The notes under the pieces were generated by a model. The model saw only the letters and a program-made list of their open reading frames with translations. It searched no databases and was not told the origin of the DNA. From an uncultured Lachnospiraceae bacterium (GTDB lineage: Bacteria; Bacillota; Clostridia; Lachnospirales; Lachnospiraceae), in contig CAKRNW010000004.1 of assembly GCA_934371505.1 (NCBI GenBank), forward strand, positions 1-39,637: a stretch of 39,637 nt of DNA, in the 5' to 3' direction. Below, in pieces: positions 7,144-15,159 of the stretch. Each line of letters opens with the position of its first letter. The first letter of the stretch is position 1. The translations under genes were made by a program, and so were the position numbers.

Positions 7144-8493
7144 TTGACCCACAGATGGAAAGCCGTCCTCTGCATGGCTTTAACCGTGATTCTCCTTCTG
7201 AGTGGCTGTTCTGCCTCCCAGGGGACGAACCCGGTGATAAAACTGGATAAAAGCGCTGCGGATGAGTGGGAGAACTGGGGACTGACGCCGGATTTTTCTT
7301 ATGAGGTGAGAACAGTGAAGCCCGGCATTATTGTGGATCCCCAGGGATATGAGACAGATGGGGTGAAAACCGCCGTGTTGAGGGGAAAGCGGATACCGGA
7401 TACTTTTTCTGTTATTGACTGGGACAGCGCGGAGGTGGTGTACACCGGCACGATTCAAAAAAAGGAAAATCAAAATGGTTATGCAGTATTCACCGACTTC
7501 ATCACTCCTGGTACCTATCGGCTGCAGTGTATGTATCTGGGACAGTCCTATGATTTTGTCATTCGAGATGATCTGTATCGTGAACTTTTGCAGGAGGCTC
7601 TTGCCGGACTTTCAGACAGCCGCACGCAGGAACGGGGGATTCTTTTGCCCAACGGACAGAAATCTGTGACGGAGAGTTGTAATTTTCTGGCGAAACTGTT
7701 ACAGACTTATGAACTCTACAGTGAAAATATTCTGGCCTGTGAGGATGGAGGACAGTTTCTTACATTGCTGGGGTCGGAGGCACAATGGCTTCTTACCATG
7801 CAGGACAGCTCCGGAGCGGTTTATGCAGGCGGTAATCACATAGCGGAAGCAGAGGATGCAGAGGAGACTCTGCGACGGACGGCCTTTTACAGTGCTGTGA
7901 TGGCAAAATTCGGTTACGCTTACCGGAATGAAGATAATGCGTTTGCAACCATCTGCCTGAAGGCTTCAGATCGTGCATGGAAGTATGTCATAGGGAATAA
8001 ACTGGATAGTGGAGCGGAAGAACTTTTTTTTGCCGCAGCGGAACTGTATCGGGCCACCGGAGTGGCTTCCTACCAGAAATACATAACAGAGTTTGCAAAT
8101 GCGGGATTACCGGATGCGGAGAACATGAACGAAATTGCCTTTTACGGAACGGTGACTTATCTGTGTACCAAAAAGGGAGCGGATAAGACGATCTGCAAGA
8201 GGCTGATGAAAACCATCAGTCCCATGGGAGAGCAGATTTCTTTAAATGCAAGGGATGGAGCTTATCTCACGGCCAATGAGGAGCCGGAGAACATTCTCAA
8301 TGATATGGAAGTAATTGCGGTAATGAACCACATTATCACCAATCACGAATATGCTACGGTATTGGAGAATCATCTGCATTATTTGCTGGGGCGAAATGCA
8401 GAAAATCAGGATTTTCGACAGGAGATTTACTGCTCGCCCGGGAAATTTGCAGGATATATACAACTACTGGCGGCGATTCCTGCCACACAGTAG
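7144..8493 (+). CDS. Lipoprotein with degenerate glycoside hydrolase family 9 architecture
   Basis: 449 residues. Lipoprotein signal with lipobox LLSGC (Cys22). An Ig-like domain (about 55-140) resembling the N-terminal domain of GH9 cellulases is followed by an (alpha/alpha)6-type helical region, and near the C terminus NHLHYLLGRNAENQD matches the GH9 signature HYLLGRNP. However, where GH9 enzymes carry the catalytic DAGDYGKY segment this protein reads LLPNGQKSVTESCN, and the family's C-terminal acid/base region is also weak, so it is probably not a cellulase. It may bind a glycan or have shifted activity. The start is TTG at 7144 after AAAGGAG at about ten bases; no better in-frame start has a binding site. 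Confidence 0.68.
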   Translation: MTHRWKAVLCMALTVILLLSGCSASQGTNPVIKLDKSAADEWENWGLTPDFSYEVRTVKPGIIVDPQGYETDGVKTAVLRGKRIPDTFSVIDWDSAEVVYTGTIQKKENQNGYAVFTDFITPGTYRLQCMYLGQSYDFVIRDDLYRELLQEALAGLSDSRTQERGILLPNGQKSVTESCNFLAKLLQTYELYSENILACEDGGQFLTLLGSEAQWLLTMQDSSGAVYAGGNHIAEAEDAEETLRRTAFYSAVMAKFGYAYRNEDNAFATICLKASDRAWKYVIGNKLDSGAEELFFAAAELYRATGVASYQKYITEFANAGLPDAENMNEIAFYGTVTYLCTKKGADKTICKRLMKTISPMGEQISLNARDGAYLTANEEPENILNDMEVIAVMNHIITNHEYATVLENHLHYLLGRNAENQDFRQEIYCSPGKFAGYIQLLAAIPATQ

Positions 8494-8535
8494 GAGCAAA
8501 TAGATTGATCAAATAAGGAAGTGGAGGATCCGAAA

Positions 8536-9579
8536 ATGAATATTATTGTTTTGGCAGGAGGAATCAGTACGGAACGGGAAGTGTCCTTAAGCTCCGGTTC
8601 CAATGTATACAAGGCCTTAAAGAAAAAAGGTCATAATGTGGCCATGGTGGATGTCTACCTGGGAATTGAGGATGGAGAAATTGCAAAAAACCCTGCCCAT
8701 ATTTTTGAGATGGATAAGGATTGGGCGGCAGATGTGCAGGCAATCCGGGAGACAAACCCTGATATCGAGGCAGTGAAAGCCATGCGTCCCGACGGTGCGA
8801 AAAATTTTTTCGGTCCCAATGTCATTGGGGTGTGCCAGGCAGCAGATGTGGTGTTTATGGCGCTCCACGGGCAGTACGGCGAGGACGGCAAAATCCAGGC
8901 GTGCTTTGACCTCATGGGCATCTGCTATACCGGAACCGGCTGTGTCAGCTCTGCCATTGCCATGGATAAGGCAATCACAAAGGATTTGTTCAATGTCTAT
9001 CAGATTCCTGCCCCTAAGGGCATCCGATTGAAAAAGGGACAGCAGGATCCCCATACCGTACCCTTCCCCTGCGTGGTAAAGGTATGCACCGGCGGCTCCA
9101 GCGTGGGCGTGTACATGGTTCACAATGAGGAAGAGTATCGTCAGGCAAAAGAGGACGCCTTTGGATACGGGGAGGAACTGGTGATCGAGCAGTACATCAA
9201 AGGACGGGAATTCTCTGTGGCAGTGATGGACGGAAAAGCCATGCCGGTGATCGAGATTGCACCTTTACAGGGCTTCTATGACTATAAGAACAAATACCAG
9301 GCAGGATCGACGGTGGAGACCTGCCCTGCAGATTTGCCGGAGGATGTGGCAGCCGCCATGCAGCGTGCCGCAGAGACCGCTTTTGAGGCGCTTCGCCTGA
9401 AAAACTATGCCCGCATGGATTTTATGATGGATGAAAATGAACAGTTTTACTGCCTGGAGGCAAATACCCTGCCGGGTATGACCCCTACTTCTCTGATGCC
9501 GCAGGAGGCGCAGGCAATGGGAATTGATTTCCCGCAGCTATGTGAGAATATTGTCCAGAGTGCATGGAGGAATCAATGA
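8536..9579 (+). CDS. ddl: D-alanine--D-alanine ligase family protein
   Basis: 347 residues, ATP-grasp ligase that joins two D-alanines for peptidoglycan. Visible motifs: GGISTEREVSLSSG at the N terminus, MALHGQYGEDG, the ATP-binding KVCTGGSSVGV, and the metal-binding RMDFMMDENEQFYCLEANTLPGM followed by TPTSL. I choose ATG 8536, eight bases after GGAGG (8523-8527); a GTG at 8521 lies in front of that site. The stop overlaps the murF start by four bases (ATGA), so the two are translationally coupled, which fits their consecutive roles (D-Ala-D-Ala is the substrate of MurF). Confidence 0.9.
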   Translation: MNIIVLAGGISTEREVSLSSGSNVYKALKKKGHNVAMVDVYLGIEDGEIAKNPAHIFEMDKDWAADVQAIRETNPDIEAVKAMRPDGAKNFFGPNVIGVCQAADVVFMALHGQYGEDGKIQACFDLMGICYTGTGCVSSAIAMDKAITKDLFNVYQIPAPKGIRLKKGQQDPHTVPFPCVVKVCTGGSSVGVYMVHNEEEYRQAKEDAFGYGEELVIEQYIKGREFSVAVMDGKAMPVIEIAPLQGFYDYKNKYQAGSTVETCPADLPEDVAAAMQRAAETAFEALRLKNYARMDFMMDENEQFYCLEANTLPGMTPTSLMPQEAQAMGIDFPQLCENIVQSAWRNQ

Positions 9580-10976
9580 AACAGATGACATTACAACAGA
9601 TCGCGCAGGCGTGTGGAGGAAGACTGGTGTGTCCCCAGGGACAGACGGTGCCGGACACCGAGGCAGCCTGTGTGGTTATTGACTCCAGACAGATAGAAAG
9701 GGATGGCGTGTTTATCGCCACGAAAGGTGAGCGGGTGGATGGACACAGCTTTATCCCCCAGGTGTTTGAAAAGGGTGCGCTGGGTGTGGTCTGTGAAGAG
9801 CTGCCAGAGGAACTTCCCGGCGTGTGTATCCAGGTGGCCGATTCCTTCCTGGCGTTACAGGACATTGCCGCGTATTACAGAGAGCAGCTATTCATTCCCG
9901 TGGTGGGAATCACCGGCAGTGTGGGCAAGACCAGCACCAAGGAAATGATTGCCGGGGTGCTTTCGGAAAAATATAATGTGTTAAAAACCCAGGGCAATTT
10001 TAACAACGAGATTGGTGTGCCCCTGATGCTTTTAAAAATCCGCCCGGAACACCAGATTGCAGTACTGGAGATGGGCATTAACCATTTCGGGGAGATGCAC
10101 AATCTGTCCCGGATGGCAAAACCGGACATCTGTGTCATGACCAATATCGGGCAGTGCCACCTGGAATTTCTGGGAACCAGAGACGGTATTTTGAAAGCCA
10201 AATCGGAGATTTTTGACTTTGCAGACCCGAAAGCTCAGGTCATTGTCAATGGCGATGACGATAAATTGCAGTTGCTGGGAACGGAGGCGGTTCCCTATCT
10301 GAAAGCGGGAATGACCCTTACCCGTTTTGGCAGAGGAAAACAGAACGAGCTTTACGCCGATGCGGTCAAAATGGATGGTCTTTTTGGCAGTTCCATGACC
10401 GTACATACCCCCGATGGAACCTTTCCCATGGAGGTAAAGCTGCCCGGCGAGCACCAGATTTATAATGCGCTTGCAGCAGCTGCTGTGGCATTAAAGCTGG
10501 GTATGACCCCGGAAGAAATCGCAGCCGGAGCGGTGAAAGTCCAGGCGATAGGGGGGCGCAGCCACCTCATCCAGACAGACAAGTATGTAGTGTTAGACGA
10601 CTGCTACAATGCAAACCCCGTGTCCATGAAAGCGGCAGTGGAACTTCTCACCAATGCCACCGGACGGAAAGTGGCAATTCTGGGAGACATGTTTGAACTG
10701 GGAGAGAAGGAAACAGAACTTCACGCAGGTGTCGGTACCTTCTGTGGAGAGCGCGGAATTGATGTGCTTATCTGTGTCGGTGCTTTGTCCTCCCACATGG
10801 CACAGGCAGCCGGGGAAAGCGGTGCGCCGGGGATGAAAGTCTATCACTTTGAGGAACTGGAGCCACTGCGGGGCAGACTCCCTGAACTGTTGCAGCCGGG
10901 AGACAATATCCTCATCAAAGCATCCCATGCCATGCACTTTGAAAAGTTAGTGGAAGATTTAACCCAAAACCCGTAA
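9576..10976 (+). CDS. murF: UDP-N-acetylmuramoyl-tripeptide--D-alanyl-D-alanine ligase
   Basis: 466 residues, usual for MurF. It adds D-Ala-D-Ala to UDP-MurNAc-tripeptide in the cytoplasm. Mur ligase N-domain with VIDSRQIERDGVFIATKGERVDGHSF, P-loop GITGSVGKTSTKE (about 111-123), central-domain LEMGINHFGEMHNLS and MTNIGQCHLEFLGT, and the C-domain start VLDDCYNANPVSMKAA. The start overlaps the ddl stop; GGAGG at 9566-9570 precedes it by five bases, so the upstream in-frame ATG at 9564, which lies in the binding site, is not used. A gene for a TIM-barrel protein follows 17 bases later. Confidence 0.95.
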   Translation: MKQMTLQQIAQACGGRLVCPQGQTVPDTEAACVVIDSRQIERDGVFIATKGERVDGHSFIPQVFEKGALGVVCEELPEELPGVCIQVADSFLALQDIAAYYREQLFIPVVGITGSVGKTSTKEMIAGVLSEKYNVLKTQGNFNNEIGVPLMLLKIRPEHQIAVLEMGINHFGEMHNLSRMAKPDICVMTNIGQCHLEFLGTRDGILKAKSEIFDFADPKAQVIVNGDDDKLQLLGTEAVPYLKAGMTLTRFGRGKQNELYADAVKMDGLFGSSMTVHTPDGTFPMEVKLPGEHQIYNALAAAAVALKLGMTPEEIAAGAVKVQAIGGRSHLIQTDKYVVLDDCYNANPVSMKAAVELLTNATGRKVAILGDMFELGEKETELHAGVGTFCGERGIDVLICVGALSSHMAQAAGESGAPGMKVYHFEELEPLRGRLPELLQPGDNILIKASHAMHFEKLVEDLTQNP

Positions 10977-10993
10977 AGACAGAGGAGGAAACC

Positions 10994-11914
10994 ATGCCGA
11001 AACGTTTGATTGATTGTACTGCCAGGGAACTGGCATCTTATAATAAAGCCGAGTTGTTACAGTCCATCACGGAGAGTGAGGGACGGGTGCTGGCAACAGA
11101 AACCATTGGAACGGTGACACCTATGCTGGTGAATATCACCAATGCGGAGTTTGTCACTTCCTTAGGATCCGATTTGATTATGCTGAATGTCTTTGATGTG
11201 CAGCATCCCGTGATTAACGGACTGCCGGAGACTGTCCCGGAGGATACCATCCGTGAGGTAAAGCGTCTCACCGGAAGAATGGTGGCAATCAACCTGGAGC
11301 CTGCCGTGGTACAGGCGGACGGAGAGGTTTCCGTCTGGAGTCTCACCGAGGGAAGGCGTGCCACTGTGGAAAATGCGAAAAAGGCAGCAGATATGGGTGT
11401 GGACATGATTGTGCTCACCGGAAATCCCGGCGTGGGTGTGGACAACCAGGCAATCACCCAGGCGCTGAAAAGCTTGAAAGAGGCAGTGGGAGACCGGGTG
11501 ATTCTCACCGCCGGAAAGATGCACGCCTCCGGAATCCTGTCAGAGGCGGGAGAAAACATTATGACGGAGGAAGATGCGGAGGCGTTCATCCAGGCAGGAG
11601 CCGATGTGCTGCTACTGCCCGCACCGGGAACCGTACCTGGCTTTACCTTAGAGCATGCCACCGCTTTGATTAAAAAGGCACACGAAAAAGGTGTCCTTGC
11701 CATGACCACCATCGGAACCTCCCAGGAGGGTGCCGACGAGTCTACCATCCGCCAGATTGCCCTTATGTGCAAAATGGCAGGAGCGGACATCCACCACATC
11801 GGGGACAGTGGTTACATGGGTATGGCTTTGCCGGAAAATATCACCGCCTACAGCGTGGCAATCCGTGGCAAACGCCACACCTACCGCAGAATGGCATTGT
11901 CCTTAGAGCGGTAA
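10994..11914 (+). CDS. TIM-barrel protein of unknown function (DUF7916-like)
   Basis: 306 residues, start after AGAGGAGG. The pattern of alternating beta strands and helices (MLVNITNAEFVTSLGSDLIMLNVFDV, MVAINLEPAV, DMGVDMIVLTGNPGVGVDN, VILTAGKMHASGI, AGADVLLLPAPGTVPGF, GVLAMTTIGTSQEGADE, ADIHHIGDSGYMGM) is a (beta/alpha)8 barrel with phosphate-binding-like glycine loops at the ends. Such proteins have often been annotated as haloacid dehalogenase-like or phosphonomutase-like, but no HAD motif is present. The substrate is unknown. It follows murF by 17 bases and is probably in the same transcript. Confidence 0.75.
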   Translation: MPKRLIDCTARELASYNKAELLQSITESEGRVLATETIGTVTPMLVNITNAEFVTSLGSDLIMLNVFDVQHPVINGLPETVPEDTIREVKRLTGRMVAINLEPAVVQADGEVSVWSLTEGRRATVENAKKAADMGVDMIVLTGNPGVGVDNQAITQALKSLKEAVGDRVILTAGKMHASGILSEAGENIMTEEDAEAFIQAGADVLLLPAPGTVPGFTLEHATALIKKAHEKGVLAMTTIGTSQEGADESTIRQIALMCKMAGADIHHIGDSGYMGMALPENITAYSVAIRGKRHTYRRMALSLER

Positions 11915-12081
11915 AATTTACCTGTCCGGTTTTGAATATGTAATTGAAAAGGCGAGACCTCTTGCAATTATGAGCAGTTACAATAAACTCAATGGTGTTC
12001 ATACACCGAATAACTATGATTTGTGTATGAAAGCAGCCGAATGTATATTCATAAGGAATAAAGAAAATACAAATAATCGAA
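11915..12081. other. AT-rich non-coding stretch with alternative hairpins
   Basis: No credible gene. It holds GGTGT-TCAT-ACACC (11994-12007) and an overlapping, mutually exclusive pairing TTCATACAC (11998-12006) with GTGTATGAA (12023-12031). AATTG/CAATT also frame a small region near 11942-11970. The stretch ends in the long palindrome at 12082-12131, which makes it look like an untranslated leader or the 3' tail of a transcript. Confidence 0.5.
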
Positions 12082-12131
12082 AACAATCAAAAAAACAATC
12101 GTATTTTTTTACGATTGTTTTTTTGATTGTT
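12082..12131. terminator. 22-bp perfect inverted repeat with T6 loop (bidirectional terminator)
   Basis: AACAATC-A7-CAATCGTA (12082-12103) pairs perfectly with TACGATTG-T7-GATTGTT (12110-12131) around a TTTTTT loop. The inner part (ACAATCGTA, then T7) works as an intrinsic terminator for the ddl-murF transcript. Its right arm supplies the -35 region of the next gene. Confidence 0.8.
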
Positions 12132-12143
12132 ATTGCGTATAAT
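12115..12143 (+). promoter_or_regulatory. Promoter of the AlbA_2/ATPase gene
   Basis: TTGTTT (12115-12120), 17 bases, TATAAT (12138-12143). The -35 is weak and lies inside the right arm of the terminator palindrome. Confidence 0.55.
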
Positions 12144-12175
12144 AAAAGCAATAAAATTGGAAAGGACATCATAAT

Positions 12176-13426
12176 ATGCGTGAAACCCGAACATTGGAAT
12201 TCAAAGAAAACGTTACCAATCCCTTTTTAAAAACAGTCAGTGCCTTTTCAAATTACGATGGTGGAGAAATTCTTTTTGGGATTGATGATAGCGGGAATGT
12301 GAAAGGATTATCGGATGTAAAGCAATCCTGCCTGGATATTGAAAATAAAATCAACGACAGCATTTCCCCTCAACCCGATTATACCCTTGAGACACAAAAG
12401 GATCACACAATAAAACTTACGATAAAAAGTGGCACCCAGAAACCTTATTTGTATAAGTCAAAGGCGTACAAACGAAATGACACCGCTACAATCGAAGTAG
12501 ATACGTTGGAACTTTCCAGGCTTATTCTGGAAGGAAAGAACGTAAGGTTTGAAGAACTTCCCTGTAAAGAGCAGGCGCTGACCTTTGAGATTTTGCGTCA
12601 AAAATTACAGGAAAATATTCAAATTGAATCCTTTAATCAGGACACTTTAAAGACGTTGAGCCTGTATAACAATGTGGATGGCTATACAAATGCGGCGGGA
12701 CTTCTGGCGGATAAAAACCCGTTCCCCGGAATTGATATTGCCAGGTTCGGGGAAAACATCAGCGTGATTCAAAAGAGAGTAACCTTTGAAAAAATGTCGG
12801 TATTGGAAGTGTATGACAAGACGATAGAGATATTCAGAGATTATTACCAATACGAGATTATTCAAGGCGCAGAACGAAAAAAGGTAGAAAAAATCCCGGA
12901 GGCAGCATGTCGGGAGGCGATTGCTAATGCTCTGATTCATAGAGCGTGGGATGTGGAATCCCAAATCAGAGTTTCCATGTTTGATGACGGGATAGAAATT
13001 GTTTCTCCTGGAGGTTTACCCTCTGGAATAACAGAGGAAGAATATTTATCCGGCAGGATTTCTGTTTTGAGAAACAGAAACCTTGCGAATGTATTTTACC
13101 GCCTGGGATTTGTGGAAATTTTCGGCATGGGAATTGCCAGAATCAAACAGCTTTACGAAGATGGACTGAGAAAACCGGATTTTGAAGTAACGGAAAATAC
13201 TATCACAATCAGACTTCCAGTGCTTGAAGAAAATTTGAATTTAACGGAAGATGAAAGAGAAGTATATCAGACTTTGAGCAAAACCATTCTGAAATCCATC
13301 AGTGAAATTGCTCCGCAGGTGCCTTTCGGGAAATCAAAAACAACCCAGCTTTTGAAGGAGATGAGCAAAAAGGGAGTTATTGTCATTGAAGGCAAGGGAC
13401 GGGGAACGAAGTATATGATTCAATAG
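12176..13426 (+). CDS. AlbA_2 (Schlafen-like) and ATPase domain regulator, RecG-C-terminal-like
   Basis: 416 residues. N-terminal AlbA_2 domain (about 1-115: RETRTLEFKENVTN, AFSNYDGGEILFGIDDSG, YKRNDTATIEV), then an HATPase_c_4-type region (about 235-340: AACREAIANALIHRAW, DDGIEIVSPGGLPSGI, RNRNLANVFYRLGFVEIFGMGI), then a C-terminal winged helix (about 350-416). Proteins of this build are usually called putative DNA-binding or RecG-like regulators; they are frequent in accessory DNA and their role is mostly unproven. The start at 12176 follows AAAGGA by nine bases. Codon use is AT-richer than in the flanking cell-wall genes, which suggests acquisition. It has its own promoter and stands alone. 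Confidence 0.82.
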   Translation: MRETRTLEFKENVTNPFLKTVSAFSNYDGGEILFGIDDSGNVKGLSDVKQSCLDIENKINDSISPQPDYTLETQKDHTIKLTIKSGTQKPYLYKSKAYKRNDTATIEVDTLELSRLILEGKNVRFEELPCKEQALTFEILRQKLQENIQIESFNQDTLKTLSLYNNVDGYTNAAGLLADKNPFPGIDIARFGENISVIQKRVTFEKMSVLEVYDKTIEIFRDYYQYEIIQGAERKKVEKIPEAACREAIANALIHRAWDVESQIRVSMFDDGIEIVSPGGLPSGITEEEYLSGRISVLRNRNLANVFYRLGFVEIFGMGIARIKQLYEDGLRKPDFEVTENTITIRLPVLEENLNLTEDEREVYQTLSKTILKSISEIAPQVPFGKSKTTQLLKEMSKKGVIVIEGKGRGTKYMIQ

Positions 13427-13461
13427 TCTGCTTATAGAAAAGATAAGATATGCGTGCCTTG

Positions 13462-13467
13462 TATAAT
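13462..13467 (+). promoter_or_regulatory. Candidate -10 box of the XRE regulator gene
   Basis: TATAAT at 13462-13467, about 80 bases before the XRE start at 13547. No clear -35 at 16-18 bases, so the call is weak. Confidence 0.35.
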
Positions 13468-13546
13468 AAAGGTAGCAAAACAGCAAAGAGCAGTGTATGT
13501 CATTAAGAATGTAAACAGGGTATGCTGACTGTGGAGGTGATACGAC

Positions 13547-14218
13547 ATGATATTCTCAGAGAAATTACAGTTGATTCGTAAGAATCAGGGAATCACACAG
13601 GAGCAGCTTGCAGAAAAACTGGATGTATCCAGACAGGCTGTGGCTAAGTGGGAATCTGGTCAGGTATATCCCGATATCAATAACCTCATACAAATCAGCA
13701 ATCTTTTTCATGTAACCGTAGATTATCTGGTAAGAGACCAGGATTGTACGGTCGCCTGCATCCAGGAGGAAAATGCCGACTTGCAGAAGTTAATAGAATT
13801 CCGGCTTGAGGCAAGTAGAAATACCTATGTTGGATGCAGTAATGAGACGGATTCCACCAGACAGGATTCTCATGATTATTCCTACAGGGATGGCTTGTAT
13901 ACATACCATGATACTTACGTGGGCGGAGAACGGTTCGCCGGTGAAGAGGCTATCTGGTACGATGAGAAATCTCAATATGCAATGAACTATATGGGACGGG
14001 TCTTAGGACAACAGTTTCGCATAGAGTTTTTAAAAGAGGCACTCCGTAGGGCAGACAAAGAAATGCCATACAGGGGACCGGAATACTACCAATCGGGAGA
14101 ATATACTTATAAGTGCAAAGTGGCGAGTGATTTTACCTGGTTTCAAGGATATGAAGAAATCTATTGTAACAAGGAAAAGGTCTATGAATGTTATTTCCAT
14201 GGGGGAACATTAAGGTAG
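13547..14218 (+). CDS. XRE-family transcriptional regulator with DUF5680-type C-terminal domain
   Basis: 223 residues. Residues 5-60 form a classic helix-turn-helix (LQLIRKNQGITQEQLAEKL, then SRQAVAKWESGQVYPDINNL). The C-terminal half (about 85-223), with GGERFAGEEAIWYDEKSQYAMNYMGRVLG and GPEYYQSGEYTYKCKV, resembles DUF5680, often fused to XRE heads in Firmicutes and thought to be a ligand-sensing part. The start follows GGAGG at a normal distance. It is convergent with the coiled-coil protein gene, their stops being two bases apart. The target is unknown. Confidence 0.85.
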   Translation: MIFSEKLQLIRKNQGITQEQLAEKLDVSRQAVAKWESGQVYPDINNLIQISNLFHVTVDYLVRDQDCTVACIQEENADLQKLIEFRLEASRNTYVGCSNETDSTRQDSHDYSYRDGLYTYHDTYVGGERFAGEEAIWYDEKSQYAMNYMGRVLGQQFRIEFLKEALRRADKEMPYRGPEYYQSGEYTYKCKVASDFTWFQGYEEIYCNKEKVYECYFHGGTLR

Positions 14219-14220
14219 TA

Positions 14221-14826
14221 TCATTCCTCTGTTGCGGTGGGATCCTCCACAGGCGTTTCCTCTGCCTGAATTTCCTCCGGTTCGGGGATTTCAGGCAAAT
14301 CACCCTCTGCCTGGGCATTGTTGGCAACGCCTTCCGGGTCATAGTCTCCACCTTCGTCACTACCCCAGAGAGAATCGTACTCCTTCTGTTTTTCCTTGAT
14401 GGCAGCCATGGCTGCCTGCGCCTCTTTTGCTTTGGCATACATGTTGCTGTCATATTCCATCAGTTTCTTTTCATCGAGAATCGGAACCTTGTCCCCGGCA
14501 CACATTCTAGCCACAGTGGTCATAATTTTGCCAACGGTAGCAGCCATCCCGGTTTCCGGGTCTGTCAGGGCACGGTCATTTTCTGCATTTGCAATGTTGA
14601 CCCACTGCTCCTTTAACCGGTCCAGAACACTTTCGTATTTGTCGAATTCTTCTTCCGCAGCTTTGTAGGAAATTTCCAGTTCTGCCGCCTTTTTTGACCA
14701 TTCTTCCTCGCCGGAACGATCCGCCTTCTCCTGGGCATCCTTCATATTCTGATAAATGTTTTTCTTCTGCTCCTGGAGCTGGTTGCGATATGCCTGATAT
14801 TTGGGAATTGCCTCACCTAATCTCAT
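14221..14826 (-). CDS. Coiled-coil protein of unknown function, sigma28-type promoter
   Basis: 201 residues, no signal peptide or membrane segment. Residues about 5-80 are strongly helical and heptad-like (YQAYRNQLQEQKKNIYQNMKDAQEKAD...KKAAELEISYKAAEEEFDKYE), residues 90-150 form a second helical part, and the last 45 residues are acidic and proline-rich (EIPEPEEIQAEETPVEDPT). I do not recognise the family. The ATG at 14826 follows GGGAGGA by seven bases. The leader carries a sigma28-type -10 box and a GGA-loop hairpin like those of the unlinked gene at 24641-25306, which suggests a motility-linked role such as a flagellar chaperone or accessory protein; this is inference only. Confidence 0.78.
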   Translation of the reverse strand: MRLGEAIPKYQAYRNQLQEQKKNIYQNMKDAQEKADRSGEEEWSKKAAELEISYKAAEEEFDKYESVLDRLKEQWVNIANAENDRALTDPETGMAATVGKIMTTVARMCAGDKVPILDEKKLMEYDSNMYAKAKEAQAAMAAIKEKQKEYDSLWGSDEGGDYDPEGVANNAQAEGDLPEIPEPEEIQAEETPVEDPTATEE

Positions 14827-14832
14827 TTGAAA

Positions 14833-14880
14833 TCCTCCCTGACTTTGCCTTGTGACCAAAACCGTGCAAATCCGTTTGCA
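14833..14880 (-). promoter_or_regulatory. Leader hairpin with GGA loop plus SD (candidate CsrA site)
   Basis: On the minus strand TGCAAA-CGGA-TTTGCA (14880 to 14865) forms a perfect 6-bp stem; the hexamer ACGGAU at its top fits the ANGGAN loop favoured by CsrA. A second match, AGGGA, overlaps the Shine-Dalgarno GGGAGGA (14840-14834), 24 bases further on. Confidence 0.5.
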
Positions 14881-14891
14881 ACTTACTAAAT

Positions 14892-14899
14892 ATATCGGT
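14892..14899 (-). promoter_or_regulatory. Sigma28-type -10 box
   Basis: ACCGATAT on the minus strand, matching the GCCGATAT flagellar -10 at 7 of 8 positions, about 66 bases before the start codon. The -35 position (14915-14918, TCAT) matches TAAA poorly, so the call rests on the -10 and on the similarity to the promoter at 25391-25417. Confidence 0.45.
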
Positions 14900-14925
14900 T
14901 TTTGCAGGAAAGAAATGATACCTGA

Positions 14926-15131
14926 ACGGTATTTCTTAGTATCAGATATATTGATTGTGTCAAGCTACATGCTATTATTCTCACAGAGGATGGTATGCTC
15001 TTCAAGCGCTGCGCCCAGGAACTGTTATCCCTTGCGGACATGGCGGAACCTGTGGATATTTAAAGAGTGAGTTTGGGCTTTTCGATTACAGCGAGCCAAA
15101 AATTCTGTTTTATGCTATGATAAGAAAGTAA
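14926..15131 (+). pseudogene. Possible frameshifted gene remnant
   Basis: Two protein-like pieces in different frames: YIDCVKLHAIILTEDGMLF...LLSLADMAEPVDI (14926-15063) and LKSEFGLFDYSEPKILFYAMIRK (ending at the stop 15129-15131). One frameshift around 15040-15060 would join them. There is no start with a binding site. I do not recognise the parent family. It is weak evidence and could be chance. Confidence 0.3.
15113..15121 (+). promoter_or_regulatory. Extended -10 promoter before the membrane protein gene
   Basis: TGC-TATGAT (15113-15121), an extended -10, about 39 bases before the start at 15160. No clear -35. Confidence 0.4.
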
Positions 15132-15159
15132 AAACCGACAGTTGTGGAGGAGATTTTGT

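Noticed and set aside
11970..12230. Open frame of 86 codons ahead of the AlbA_2 gene
   Set aside because: It runs through the 22-bp terminator palindrome and the promoter of the next gene, has no ribosome binding site and encodes low-complexity residues.
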